Shown in pieces: positions 25,697 to 35,075 of a DNA stretch of 64,000 nucleotides. A program made the position numbers and the translations under genes. A model generated the notes under the pieces. It was not told where the DNA came from. It saw only the letters and a list, made by a program, of their open reading frames with translations, and did not search any database. Source of the DNA: Saprospiraceae bacterium (GTDB lineage: Bacteria > Bacteroidota > Bacteroidia > Chitinophagales > Saprospiraceae); the NCBI GenBank assembly GCA_028285545.1, contig JANQPA010000114.1:62001-126000 (forward strand), given 5' to 3'. Position 1 is the stretch's first letter; each line of letters starts with the position of its first letter.

Positions 25697-26857
25697 ATGT
25701 CAAAATTACGAGTACTTGAAATTTTCCCTTATCACGATTTTGATGAGGTCTTAAATTTTGTGGAAAACGAAGGAGGAGAATTTGCCCCTCATCATTTTTG
25801 GTTATTCGACCAAATGAAAAAAAATGGATATGATATTGCCTGTGTTGAAGCAAATAAATCCAGCTGGCTAAGAAAATTGGGGAAAAAGTTATGGATCGGC
25901 AACCTGGAACAGCAAATTAATTGCTGGAGAAAATCTAAAGATTTTGACTTTATATTTGATCCGGCAATGGAGCATACAATTTTTTTGGCCCTCCTAAAAA
26001 TCTTAAAACTTTATAATAAACCCATTATTTCTGTTAGTCAACGAGCCCGAGAAATTAGAGCAAAAGGTTTGCTACGTAGGTGGAAACAATATATGGTAAG
26101 GTACATCTATTATAAAGGTACTGACCTCATTCTTTTCTTTAATAAACCTATTTCGGAAGAAAGCAACCGGAACCCCATTAAGCCTAATTATAAAACTCTG
26201 AATTCCTGGGGAGTAGATTTTGATTTCTTTCAATCCTATATTGAAAAAGAAAAGGAACCTTCAAGGTCAGATTATATTTTTACAACTGGAGGAAGCGGCA
26301 GAGACTTCGAATCACTTGTCCGTGCTTTCCAGAAAATCGACTATAAATTAAAAATAACCACTCAAGGGACATTTAGTGAACACTTAGAAAAAATGCGCAC
26401 TCCTAATGTTATAGTGGATAATTCTATAATACCGGGCTTGAGTTCTACAGGGGCTATCAGGAAAGATTATTATCATTCTCTTGCTGTGGCAGTTCCTTTA
26501 CTTAGCATTGAAGACAACAATTCATTTGCACCATGGGGAATTACAGTTGTTTTAGAAGCATTATCGATGGGCAAACCGGTTATTGTAACGGAGAATGAAT
26601 CTTATCCCTTTGATGTAGAGAAAGAAGGAGTAGGAATTAAAATTCCCTATAAAGATGTAGAAGCATGGCGACAAGCGGTGCAATATTTAATTGATAATCC
26701 GGATGAGGCTCGCGAGATGGGGCAAAGAGGGGTTCAACTATGTAAAAACAAATACAATTATAATTTATTTGCTAAAGAAGTGATCGGCCATATTGATGAT
26801 TATTTTAATGTCAAAAGGGAAGAAGAGCTCATTCCTTTGCAAAAGGAATTTTCTTAG
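25697..26857 (+). CDS. Glycosyltransferase, GT4-like
   Basis: The 386-residue protein has two Rossmann-like halves of the GT-B fold. The C-terminal half contains APWGITVVLEALSMGKPVIV, with the donor-phosphate acidic residue of GT4 enzymes, followed by the NPDEAREMGQRG helix typical of retaining GT4 proteins. It should add one sugar to the lipid-linked repeat unit in the cytoplasm. The gene ends at an intrinsic terminator, facing the FkbM gene on the other strand, so this first part of the operon (wza to here) may be a transcription unit of its own. Confidence 0.85.
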   Translation: MSKLRVLEIFPYHDFDEVLNFVENEGGEFAPHHFWLFDQMKKNGYDIACVEANKSSWLRKLGKKLWIGNLEQQINCWRKSKDFDFIFDPAMEHTIFLALLKILKLYNKPIISVSQRAREIRAKGLLRRWKQYMVRYIYYKGTDLILFFNKPISEESNRNPIKPNYKTLNSWGVDFDFFQSYIEKEKEPSRSDYIFTTGGSGRDFESLVRAFQKIDYKLKITTQGTFSEHLEKMRTPNVIVDNSIIPGLSSTGAIRKDYYHSLAVAVPLLSIEDNNSFAPWGITVVLEALSMGKPVIVTENESYPFDVEKEGVGIKIPYKDVEAWRQAVQYLIDNPDEAREMGQRGVQLCKNKYNYNLFAKEVIGHIDDYFNVKREEELIPLQKEFS

Positions 26858-26882
26858 CCGAAATGATTTCGGCTACTTTTTT
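26855..26882. terminator. Intrinsic terminator containing both convergent stop codons
   Basis: TAGCCGAAA at 26855-26863 and TTTCGGCTA at 26867-26875 form a perfect 9-bp stem with a 3-nt loop, followed on the plus strand by a run of six T. The first three bases are the stop codon of the upstream glycosyltransferase and the last three (read on the minus strand) the stop of the FkbM gene. Confidence 0.8.
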
Positions 26883-27664
26883 CCAAAAATATTCAATTGT
26901 AAATCCATCCCCAACTGATTAATATCTTCAGTTAAAGGGCGAGGAGAGCAAAATTCAGTATGGATATAATAGCGAAATCCTTCTTTATTTAGTTTAGTTA
27001 GCAAATCACTGAGTGTTTGAGGAGTATTTTGAAAGGAGTGGTATTCAATTAGGAGCTGATTGACTTGATTTAAATTTTGAGAAGCACAAATTACTTCAGA
27101 CTCGGCACCTTCAATATCCATTTTTAAGAAGTCCACTGGTCTATCTATTAATTCATCTAAAAGGATGGTTTCTATTTGAATTTTTTCTGCGATTTGGTTC
27201 TCAATGGGGTGAATTCTCCCTCCGTCAGCACCTTCTTTGTAGAAATGAATGGGTTCAGTGCTATTGGATACTGCTTTATTGATAAGACTGATTCCTTTAT
27301 AATTTCGAGTTTGAACATTCCACTCTAAAATCTCGTAAATATAAGGATCCGCCTCTATTGCCATGATGCTTGCCTCAGGATAAAGAGTCTTAAAATAAAC
27401 TACACTTGTACCATAGTTGGATCCACAGTCTATAATATAAGGATGGCTGGTAGAAGCATTGAATTTATATATTTCCTGGAGAAATATCTCCGCATGGCTC
27501 CAATAAAAGGAATGAGGGTCTGCCAGTTTGAAATCCTTGCCCAATAATTGGACCATTGTTTCCTGGTATCGTGGTAATTTCTTTAAATGCTCGTAGGGGG
27601 AAGAATTTTTCTTTGAGATTTCAAGGCCAAAATTTCCAAAAAAACCTTTTACTAAGTGTTTCAT
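26873..27664 (-). CDS. FkbM-family methyltransferase
   Basis: This 263-residue protein is an S-adenosylmethionine-dependent methyltransferase of the FkbM family, with SAM-binding segment YIIDCGSNYGTSVVYFK (about 78-95) and the family motif FLKMDIEGAESEV (about 180-192). FkbM-like enzymes O-methylate sugars or other hydroxyls, so it probably decorates the polymer. It is the only minus-strand gene between wza and the DUF4910 gene and breaks the operon into two, being flanked by a shared terminator on one side and about 190 bp with divergent promoters on the other. It is probably transcribed independently. Confidence 0.88.
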   Translation of the reverse strand: MKHLVKGFFGNFGLEISKKNSSPYEHLKKLPRYQETMVQLLGKDFKLADPHSFYWSHAEIFLQEIYKFNASTSHPYIIDCGSNYGTSVVYFKTLYPEASIMAIEADPYIYEILEWNVQTRNYKGISLINKAVSNSTEPIHFYKEGADGGRIHPIENQIAEKIQIETILLDELIDRPVDFLKMDIEGAESEVICASQNLNQVNQLLIEYHSFQNTPQTLSDLLTKLNKEGFRYYIHTEFCSPRPLTEDINQLGMDLQLNIFGKK

Positions 27665-27856
27665 TATTTAAATAAAATTTATGTGATAAAAATGAATGAT
27701 AAAGAAACGTTCATTGGTGAGATTCCAAAATGAGGGTGTTTAGTTAATTACTGGAAACTTTCTAAAATGTTGCAGATGAAAGCTGAAAATTAAAAAAATA
27801 GCAAGGGATTTGGCTAACTGTTTAACAATGAAAACAACAAAAATTCTAGAGATTAA

Positions 27857-29236
27857 ATGGAGTATTTAAAGACGAGGATTAGTTTTATTTATCAATACCT
27901 CTGGGGCTTGGTGAATAAGGGGCACGAACGTAGCGTAAATGCGAAAAAAAATATATTGGTTTCCTTTTTAATCCGTGGGGGAAGTATCGGGGTTACCCTT
28001 CTTCTGGTACCCATGACAATCCAGTACATTAATCCAACAAAATACGGGATTTGGTTAACCCTAAGCTCCATCATTAGTTGGTTTAGTTTTTTTGATATCG
28101 GTTTTGGAAATGGATTGAGAAATAAGTTTGCGGAATCCTTAGCCAGAGGTAATACTAAGTTAGCCAGGATATATGTTAGCACCACCTATGCCATTTTGAG
28201 TATTATCATACTAGTGGTATTAACCCTATTCTTTGTAATTAATCCATTTCTCGACTGGTCGAAAATATTGAATACTCCTGCAGAAATGGCCTCCGAGTTA
28301 AGCCTGTTGGCCTTGGTGGTGTTTAGCTTTTTTTGCATTCAGTTTGTCTTAAATTTATTAACCATAATAATCACTGCTGATCAGCAACCTGCTAAGGCCT
28401 CATTTTTGAGCTTCCTTGGAAATTTTTTGTCTTTAATTATCATTTTTTTATTAGTTAAATTTACAAAAGGTAACCTGATCTACCTGGGGGCTGCCTTGAG
28501 TATAGCACCTGTTTTTGTCTTAATCCTATCCACACTCTGGTTTTTTTCTCGGGATTATAAGGATTTTTCTCCCAGTTTTAAACACATTAAATTTGGCCAT
28601 GCCAAAGATTTGATGGGCCTTGGTCTTAAATTCTTTGTGATCCAAATTGCCGCCATCGTTCTATTTCAAACCAGTAATATCATAATTACCCAACTTTTTG
28701 GACCTACCCAGGTAACCCCCTATAACATTGCCTTCAAATATTTCAGCATTGTTTCGATGTTATTGGGGATCATTATATCCCCTTTCTGGAGTGCTTATAC
28801 TGAAGCCTGGGTAAAAGAGGATTTTGATTGGATTAAAAAAACAATGAAAAACCTCAAACTGCTATGGCTATTACTAAGCCTTATGACCCTGTTCATGTTA
28901 CTGTGCTCGAATTTCGTCTATAGATTGTGGATTGGCCCATCCGTTGAAGTTCCTTTTTTATTGTCACTAATGATGGCAGCATACATCATCACACTGTTAT
29001 GGAATACCATTTACGCTCAATTTTTAAATGGGGTAGGTAAAATAAAATTAGAACTATATTCTGGCATTTGGGGAATGATTTTAAATATTCCCATGGCCAT
29101 CTATTTTGGAAAAAAAATTGGGATTTCAGGAGTTATCCTGTCGGGGGTGATTTTAGGATTGATAAACATGGTTTGGACGAATATTCAATATAATAAACTA
29201 ATTAATAAAAAGGCCAAAGGAATCTGGAACCAATAA
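27857..29236 (+). CDS. wzx: Wzx-type lipid-linked oligosaccharide flippase
   Basis: The 459-residue protein has about 12 to 14 membrane segments and the MATE/MOP-type fold of Wzx flippases. Hallmarks are the N-terminal VSFLIRGGSIGVTLLLVP segment, TKYGIWLTLSSIISW, and the central FVIQIAAIVLFQTSNIIIT. It would move undecaprenyl-linked repeat units to the periplasmic face for polymerisation. The upstream 190 bp separate it from the divergent FkbM gene, so this gene probably starts a second transcription unit of the locus. It pairs functionally with the Wzy-like protein further on. Confidence 0.9.
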   Translation: MEYLKTRISFIYQYLWGLVNKGHERSVNAKKNILVSFLIRGGSIGVTLLLVPMTIQYINPTKYGIWLTLSSIISWFSFFDIGFGNGLRNKFAESLARGNTKLARIYVSTTYAILSIIILVVLTLFFVINPFLDWSKILNTPAEMASELSLLALVVFSFFCIQFVLNLLTIIITADQQPAKASFLSFLGNFLSLIIIFLLVKFTKGNLIYLGAALSIAPVFVLILSTLWFFSRDYKDFSPSFKHIKFGHAKDLMGLGLKFFVIQIAAIVLFQTSNIIITQLFGPTQVTPYNIAFKYFSIVSMLLGIIISPFWSAYTEAWVKEDFDWIKKTMKNLKLLWLLLSLMTLFMLLCSNFVYRLWIGPSVEVPFLLSLMMAAYIITLLWNTIYAQFLNGVGKIKLELYSGIWGMILNIPMAIYFGKKIGISGVILSGVILGLINMVWTNIQYNKLINKKAKGIWNQ

Positions 29237-29289
29237 AGGTGAGGAAGGATGTTTTCATGATCTCATCAAAAACATAAACTTTTATCATA

Positions 29290-29964
29290 ATGCAACAACT
29301 AAAAAAACTAATCCGAAAAAAACCAAATTGGCACAATTTGAGATCTGTTGAACCCATCTCACGGGTCTTTGGCCTAGATCGTGGAACACCAATAGATCGA
29401 TATTATATTGAAGATTTTTTATCTAAAAACAAGGATCTCATAAAAGGGGCAGCTCTGGAGATTGCAGAAAGCACCTACAGCAAAAAATATGGCTCTCATG
29501 TTGACAGTTTTGAAGTTTTGCATGCCACTGACGACAATCCAGCAGCCACCATCATTGGAGACCTTACCGATCCGGCCACCCTTCCAGCCAACAAAATTGA
29601 TTGTTTCATTTGTACCCAAACCCTGAATTTTATTTTTGATTACGACAAAGCCATTCAAGGAACCCGACATCTGCTTAAAGAAGGAGGTTTTGTATTGGCT
29701 ACGGTATCGGGTATTTCCCAGATTTCACGATATGATATGGATCGTTGGGGAGATTATTGGCGATTTACGACACTGTCCATGAAAAAAGCATTCGAAAAAG
29801 TTTATGGCGAAAATAATGTTGAAGTAGACTATTATGGTAATGTGTTATCTGCTATTGCTTTTTTAACCGGAGTTAGTGGGGAGGAATTAAATGAAGAAGA
29901 ACTCTTTTTTAAAGACCAGGATTACCAGGTGACCATTACTGTTAAGGCGCAGAAAATTGCTTAG
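29290..29964 (+). CDS. Class I SAM-dependent methyltransferase
   Basis: The 224-residue protein resembles class I methyltransferases found in polysaccharide clusters. The first strand/loop is ALEIAESTYSKKYG (about 56-69), lacking the usual GxGxG, while the later DCFICTQTLNFIFDYDKAI (about 99-117) and GTRHLLKEGGFVLATV are the expected strand 4 and 5 regions. The altered glycine loop leaves SAM binding unproven. Substrate is probably a sugar of the repeat unit. It lies 53 bp after wzx and 33 bp before the deacetylase gene. Confidence 0.7.
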   Translation: MQQLKKLIRKKPNWHNLRSVEPISRVFGLDRGTPIDRYYIEDFLSKNKDLIKGAALEIAESTYSKKYGSHVDSFEVLHATDDNPAATIIGDLTDPATLPANKIDCFICTQTLNFIFDYDKAIQGTRHLLKEGGFVLATVSGISQISRYDMDRWGDYWRFTTLSMKKAFEKVYGENNVEVDYYGNVLSAIAFLTGVSGEELNEEELFFKDQDYQVTITVKAQKIA

Positions 29965-29997
29965 CAGTAAATGAACTTCTAAACCATGACCAAATAG

Positions 29998-31005
29998 ATG
30001 AGACACTTAAAGAATAAAATAGATCAGACTGCACCTATTGTAATTGAAAAGATTGGAAGAGTACTTAATCCAACAATCCTAAATTTCAAAGAAGAAAAGC
30101 ATCAGTTATTGATTTTTTATTTTCATGGTCTTTATACCTACCAGGATGAAAAGGAATACCATCATGTTTCTCCTCAGAATAATATAACTGTTGATCAGTT
30201 AGAAGAATTTATCACCTACTTTCTTCATAATAATTACCAATTTATTAGTCTAGAAGATTTATATGGAAAGGGGGACTCTGAAAAACCTGGGGTGATGATG
30301 ACCTTTGATGATGGATATTATAATAATTCGTTGATGGTCAATATTTTAGAAGAGTTTCAGGTTCCAGCTCTTTTTTTCATATCAGCAGCAAATGTTATAG
30401 AAAATAAATCCTATTGGTGGGATATCATTTACAAATTTCGGGCCAAACAAGGATCAAATTTAAATTTAATACGTAAAGAACAAGAGCATCTTAAAAAATT
30501 ACATCATTCTCAAATTGATGAATATATCGTCAAAAATTTTGGCAGAGAGGCCTTTATTCCCTGGTCAGATATTGACCGGCCATTTTCGCCAGGTGAATTG
30601 AAGGAAATAACAAAGAATCCTTTGATAACCATTGGAAATCACACTATGAACCATACCATTCTTCCACTTTATTCTGATGAAGAAATCATCCAGGAAATTG
30701 GTAAATGCAATCAGGTTTTATTTGAAATAACAGGAGAAGTTCCAAAAAGTATTTCTTATCCAAATGGGAATTTTGATGAAAGGATCATTAGATTAACTCA
30801 GGATATGGGTTTTGATTTTGCTTTCACTACCATTGGAAGAAAAAACTATTTTCCAATTCAAAGGAAAGGGAATACCATTTGTCTGGATCGTTTTATGCCA
30901 GAGCCTCGATCCGTAACAGAATATGCCAGTTTTTGCCGATTGAATTACAGTCCTAACTCTTTATATACAGCTTTTAAGAAAAAAATAAATTTTATGAAAA
31001 TTTGA
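29998..31005 (+). CDS. Polysaccharide deacetylase (NodB/CE4 domain)
   Basis: The 335-residue protein has the NodB homology domain. Motif 1 is TFDDGY (about 102-107) and motif 2 is GNHTMNHT (about 213-220) with the zinc-binding histidines. A later GxxPxxxxYPNG-like segment (VPKSISYPNGNFD) matches motif 3. It should remove N-acetyl (or O-acetyl) groups from sugars. No signal peptide is evident, so it may act on the cytoplasmic lipid-linked unit or a sugar precursor. It lies 79 bp before the next glycosyltransferase gene. Confidence 0.87.
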   Translation: MRHLKNKIDQTAPIVIEKIGRVLNPTILNFKEEKHQLLIFYFHGLYTYQDEKEYHHVSPQNNITVDQLEEFITYFLHNNYQFISLEDLYGKGDSEKPGVMMTFDDGYYNNSLMVNILEEFQVPALFFISAANVIENKSYWWDIIYKFRAKQGSNLNLIRKEQEHLKKLHHSQIDEYIVKNFGREAFIPWSDIDRPFSPGELKEITKNPLITIGNHTMNHTILPLYSDEEIIQEIGKCNQVLFEITGEVPKSISYPNGNFDERIIRLTQDMGFDFAFTTIGRKNYFPIQRKGNTICLDRFMPEPRSVTEYASFCRLNYSPNSLYTAFKKKINFMKI

Positions 31006-31084
31006 TATAGGATTCTAAATCGGCTTTGTCCCAGAAGTATTTCACTCAAACAATTTTACAGAAACATTTTTAAATGAAAAGTAT

Positions 31085-32359
31085 ATGAATTCCTTCCTTA
31101 CTAATATTGGAGAACAGACGAAAATAAAAGTTATTCAACTACAGTATGCAGCTGATTCTTCGGGGGATTTTGTCCGGCGACTTCATCAGGAATTCTTGAA
31201 TTCTGGGATTGATTCAAAAATATTGGTTCTTCATTCTACATTTTTAAATGATAAACGAATTGAGAAAATGAATCGAAAGGGGAGGGGGCTTGAAGCGGTC
31301 AATAACCTAATTGAAAGCCGTTTGACAAAAAATTCGAAAAAAGAATTGGGAAAATTTTCCTATCCGGTCTTGGGAAGTAATGTTACAAATAGAGATGTAG
31401 TAAAAGAGGCTGATGTAATTTATTTGCACTGGGTCCTGAATGGATTTATCAGTATTAAAAGCCTTGAAGAGCTTGCAAAATTAGGGAAGCCTATCGTTTT
31501 TATTATGCATGATATGTGGACGATGACAGGTGGATGTCATCATAGTTTTACCTGTGAAAAATATAAAACCATGTGCCATTCCTGCCAATTTTTTGATGAA
31601 AAAAAGAAAAAGGACCTTTCCTATAAATTATTTCATAAAAAATTAAAACTGTTTTCTTCTTTCGACAATTTCCACTTTGTTTCGCCCAGCAGATGGTTAT
31701 ATAATTGTGCCAAAGAATCGGCTTTATTAAAGGAAAAGCCTTTACATCATATTCCTAATGTATTAGACCGCAATATTTTTAAACCTGTCGATAAGAAAGT
31801 AGCAAAGAAGATGTTGAATATTGATGAGCACAAAAAGGTTATTGCTTTTGGGGCTGCCTCAGTAAAAAGCCCTTATAAAGGATGGGAATATTTAAAACTG
31901 GCGATCAATGAGTTGTATCAACGAGTGAATAGTGAAGATTTTATGGTAGTAACCTTTGGAAAATCTGACCTTGACCAAGTCAATAAATCCATTCCTTTTG
32001 AAACCAAAGTACTAGGTTATTTACGGGATGAACTTACTATGTCATTGGTGTATAATGCTACAGACGTTTTTATTGCTCCATCTTTAGCCGATAACTTACC
32101 CTATACTGTTTTTGAGGCGTTGGCATGTGGTACGCCTGTAGTGGCCTTTAAGACAGGAGGAATTCCGGAATTGATCAGGCATAAAGAAAATGGATACCTG
32201 GCTGAAAGAAAGAATGCTACCGATATCGTAAACGGTATATCTTATTGCCTTGATCATAAGACCAAAGGCTATGCTTTGCCATTTTTCGACAATAATCGTT
32301 CCATGGCCAAGCACCTGAAATTAATAAAAGCATTTTTACCCATAGAAAAAACTCAGTAA
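31085..32359 (+). CDS. Glycosyltransferase, GT4-like
   Basis: This 424-residue GT-B enzyme opens with KIKVIQLQYAADSSGDFVRRL (split by family into an acceptor-binding Rossmann half) and has the DxW-containing IMHDMWTMTGGCHHS segment common to one GT4 subgroup of polysaccharide loci. The donor half contains DNLPYTVFEALACGTPVVAF and GGIPELI. It should add a sugar to the repeat unit. Its TAA overlaps the ATG of the polymerase gene (TAATG), which points to translational coupling. Confidence 0.9.
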   Translation: MNSFLTNIGEQTKIKVIQLQYAADSSGDFVRRLHQEFLNSGIDSKILVLHSTFLNDKRIEKMNRKGRGLEAVNNLIESRLTKNSKKELGKFSYPVLGSNVTNRDVVKEADVIYLHWVLNGFISIKSLEELAKLGKPIVFIMHDMWTMTGGCHHSFTCEKYKTMCHSCQFFDEKKKKDLSYKLFHKKLKLFSSFDNFHFVSPSRWLYNCAKESALLKEKPLHHIPNVLDRNIFKPVDKKVAKKMLNIDEHKKVIAFGAASVKSPYKGWEYLKLAINELYQRVNSEDFMVVTFGKSDLDQVNKSIPFETKVLGYLRDELTMSLVYNATDVFIAPSLADNLPYTVFEALACGTPVVAFKTGGIPELIRHKENGYLAERKNATDIVNGISYCLDHKTKGYALPFFDNNRSMAKHLKLIKAFLPIEKTQ

Positions 32360-33642
32360 TGAGTGAGAAGGTCTATATATATCATTCCGATCTAAGTTCA
32401 TTTAAATTAAAAGCCTTAAACTGGTTTTGGTTGGGCTTTTTTATGTATTCGTTCTTTTTTACTGTCAGTAGCCGACCCGGTGTTAATAATCAGCTAACAC
32501 AGCTTTTTCAGTTACTGGGGATTGGAGTAATGGTTGTTTCGGCCATTAGCTTTATCAATTTCAAAGTAAACAATAAGTATCTATTGGTTTTGATAAGGTT
32601 ATACTTCTTTTGGCTGATTACCATCATATTGAGAGGTTATACGACTGATTATGGATTCATTAAGAGGATTTTATTTGACGCCTGGTTTGGGGTTTTCTTA
32701 TATGCTAGTCCTTTATTTCTCTTTTTTCCTAAAAATCTGGCAGCCTACAAACGCTTTTTTGATGTTGCATTTATCTTTGGATTCATTTCTATTGGATTGT
32801 GGTTTATTAATAGAGATTTTGTTCTTACTGAAAGTATAAAAGAATCAGATGGAAAAGGGATTGTTGAAACAATTGCCAGGAATTTTAGTATACCAATAGA
32901 GGTTCTGCTTATCACTTATTTTTATCATCCCAAATGGAAAAAAATAGTGGCATGGGGAGTGTTTTTTATAACACTTTTTGTAGCAGTTACTGCGGGCAGA
33001 AGAGGTTTAATCATAATGACGGTAGCACCAGCTGTGGTAGCGTATATCGTCTATCTATACAAAGCTAGAGTAAAATTATTCGTCATCGTTGGTTCGGTTG
33101 CAGTTGGTATATTCCTTATGGATTATGGATTGAGGATTTATACCGAAAATGATACTTTCAGGTATCTGCGGCAACGAGGAATGGTGGATACCAGAGGTGG
33201 AGTTGAAGAGATGTTTTTTCAAGATATGAAGACTATTGACTGGATCATAGGTCGAGGGATGAATGGCGAATATTGGTGTCCTGGTATTGAAGAGGGAACT
33301 GATACTGGATACAGAATCGTTATTGAAACCGATTTTTTGCAAATCATCCTCAAGGGTGGAATCATCAGTTTAGCCCTATTGCTTTTCATTTCAATACCTC
33401 CAATATTTCTAGGCCTTTTTAGGTCTAAAAACTATTTAACCAAGGGTGCTGCTGCCTGGATATTTTTAGAGTTATTAAATATGTATCCAGCAACCACCAA
33501 TACTTTTTCTTTGCATTATGCCTTTTTCTGGATCGCTATAGGCATGTGCTACTCCCCCCAAATCAGGAATTTACCTGAGGCTTACATTAAAGCATACTTT
33601 AAGAAAAAAGATAATAAGTCCTTCCTGTCTCATTTTATATGA
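32359..33642 (+). CDS. wzy: Wzy-like polysaccharide polymerase / O-antigen ligase family
   Basis: The 427-residue protein has roughly ten hydrophobic segments and a large periplasmic loop in the C-terminal half (about 265-325). This is the plan of Wzy polymerases and O-antigen ligases. The AGRRGLIIM segment (about 211-219) sits where such proteins keep a conserved Arg region, and the loop contains GRGMNGEYWCPG. Wzy families share little sequence, so identification rests on topology and on co-occurrence with Wzx, Wza and Wzc. Its start codon overlaps the preceding stop codon by one base. Confidence 0.75.
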   Translation: MSEKVYIYHSDLSSFKLKALNWFWLGFFMYSFFFTVSSRPGVNNQLTQLFQLLGIGVMVVSAISFINFKVNNKYLLVLIRLYFFWLITIILRGYTTDYGFIKRILFDAWFGVFLYASPLFLFFPKNLAAYKRFFDVAFIFGFISIGLWFINRDFVLTESIKESDGKGIVETIARNFSIPIEVLLITYFYHPKWKKIVAWGVFFITLFVAVTAGRRGLIIMTVAPAVVAYIVYLYKARVKLFVIVGSVAVGIFLMDYGLRIYTENDTFRYLRQRGMVDTRGGVEEMFFQDMKTIDWIIGRGMNGEYWCPGIEEGTDTGYRIVIETDFLQIILKGGIISLALLLFISIPPIFLGLFRSKNYLTKGAAAWIFLELLNMYPATTNTFSLHYAFFWIAIGMCYSPQIRNLPEAYIKAYFKKKDNKSFLSHFI

Positions 33643-33715
33643 GTCCAAAAAGGAAGTTCTGGATTGAATGTTGAATTTCAGCCCTTTTTTAAATGGGCTT
33701 ATTAAAAATATTATA

Positions 33716-35053
33716 ATGTCTCTACCTAAGGTCTTGATAATAGGGCAGCCTTTCAAAAATGATACTGGTGGCGGGGTTACCCTTAGCAATTTATTTGCCA
33801 ACTGGGATCGTGATAAACTAGCAGTAGCCTGTTCGGGCTATTTATTATTAAAAAATATTGACACTTCTGCTTGTAATACCTACTACCAACTTGGGGAATA
33901 TGAGCACAAGTATATATTTCCCCTTTCCTTAATCAAACGAAAATACCCATCAGGTCTGGTAAAATTAAAACCTAAAAAAAGGTATCAAGATTTGTCTATT
34001 CCTAAGTCAAGCCTAAGGGTATATCTTATAATGAATTATATGATCCCTCTGATGAAATATTTGGGATTCATCCATTTTATAGACAAAAAAGTAGTCTCCA
34101 AAGAATTTCAAAATTGGCTGGACGAATACCAACCTGATATTATTTATGCTCAGGCCAACTCTCTGCAAGATTTATCTTTTTGTATTGCGACCCATGATTA
34201 TGTGAAAAAACCAATGGTTTTCCACATGATGGATGACTGGCCAACCATCATAAAGCACAACGGATTATTTAAAAAATATTGGTATCGGAAAGTGGATAAA
34301 CAAATGAGAAAATTACAAGCCCGATGTCAGCTTCTAATGAGTATTGGGGATCTAATGAGCAAAGAATACAAAGAGAGGTATGGCAAAACATTTATTCCTT
34401 TTCATAATCCAATCGATGTTAACTTTTGGCAGCAGCATCAGAGAACAAATTATGAATTATCCAGCTCACCCATAATATTGTATTCAGGCCGCACAGGCCT
34501 TGGCATAGACTCCTCCTTGATTACACTTTCAGAAGTGATTGAAATGATCAACGAGGAGCATAATATGAAAATTAGGCTGAGGGTACAATCCAGAGAAAAA
34601 CCAAATTGGATGGACAAATATCCCAATACTGAACACAAGTCTCTTATACCATATAAAGATTTACCTCGGGCCTTTGCAGAAGCGGATTTTCTTTTTTTGC
34701 CCCATGATTTTAATCAAAAGGCCATTAACTTTTTTAAGTTGTCTATGCCTACAAAAGCATCTGAATTCATGGTTAGTGGCACTCCTATAATCGTTTTTGG
34801 ACCGGAAGAAACAGCGGTGGTAAACTATACCCAAAGAAATCAATGCGCTTGTGTGGTGACAAAGAATAGTCCAAGTCTGTTGAAAGAAAAATTAGTAGAG
34901 CTGCTAATGGATTTGGATTTCCGAAAAAAGATTGCTCAAAATGCGATAAATCTTGCCTTGCAAAGACATGATAAAGAGGTTGTTAGTCAATCCTTCCAAA
35001 ATGAAATAATTAACCTTGCTATACCAAGTTCTTTTGAAAAATTAAATGTTTGA
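33716..35053 (+). CDS. Glycosyltransferase, GT4-like
   Basis: This 445-residue GT-B protein begins MSLPKVLIIGQPFKNDTGGGVTL in family-typical fashion (glycine-rich loop after the first strand). The C-terminal half contains SMPTKASEFMVSGTPIIVFG, the donor-site region. It should transfer one sugar of the repeat unit. ATG 33716 is preferred over ATG 33668, because the first 16 residues of the longer frame do not belong to the fold. The end overlaps the next frame by eight bases if that gene starts at its earliest ATG. Confidence 0.83.
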   Translation: MSLPKVLIIGQPFKNDTGGGVTLSNLFANWDRDKLAVACSGYLLLKNIDTSACNTYYQLGEYEHKYIFPLSLIKRKYPSGLVKLKPKKRYQDLSIPKSSLRVYLIMNYMIPLMKYLGFIHFIDKKVVSKEFQNWLDEYQPDIIYAQANSLQDLSFCIATHDYVKKPMVFHMMDDWPTIIKHNGLFKKYWYRKVDKQMRKLQARCQLLMSIGDLMSKEYKERYGKTFIPFHNPIDVNFWQQHQRTNYELSSSPIILYSGRTGLGIDSSLITLSEVIEMINEEHNMKIRLRVQSREKPNWMDKYPNTEHKSLIPYKDLPRAFAEADFLFLPHDFNQKAINFFKLSMPTKASEFMVSGTPIIVFGPEETAVVNYTQRNQCACVVTKNSPSLLKEKLVELLMDLDFRKKIAQNAINLALQRHDKEVVSQSFQNEIINLAIPSSFEKLNV

Positions 35054-35075
35054 TACGTCTATAAATCTAGTTCCC

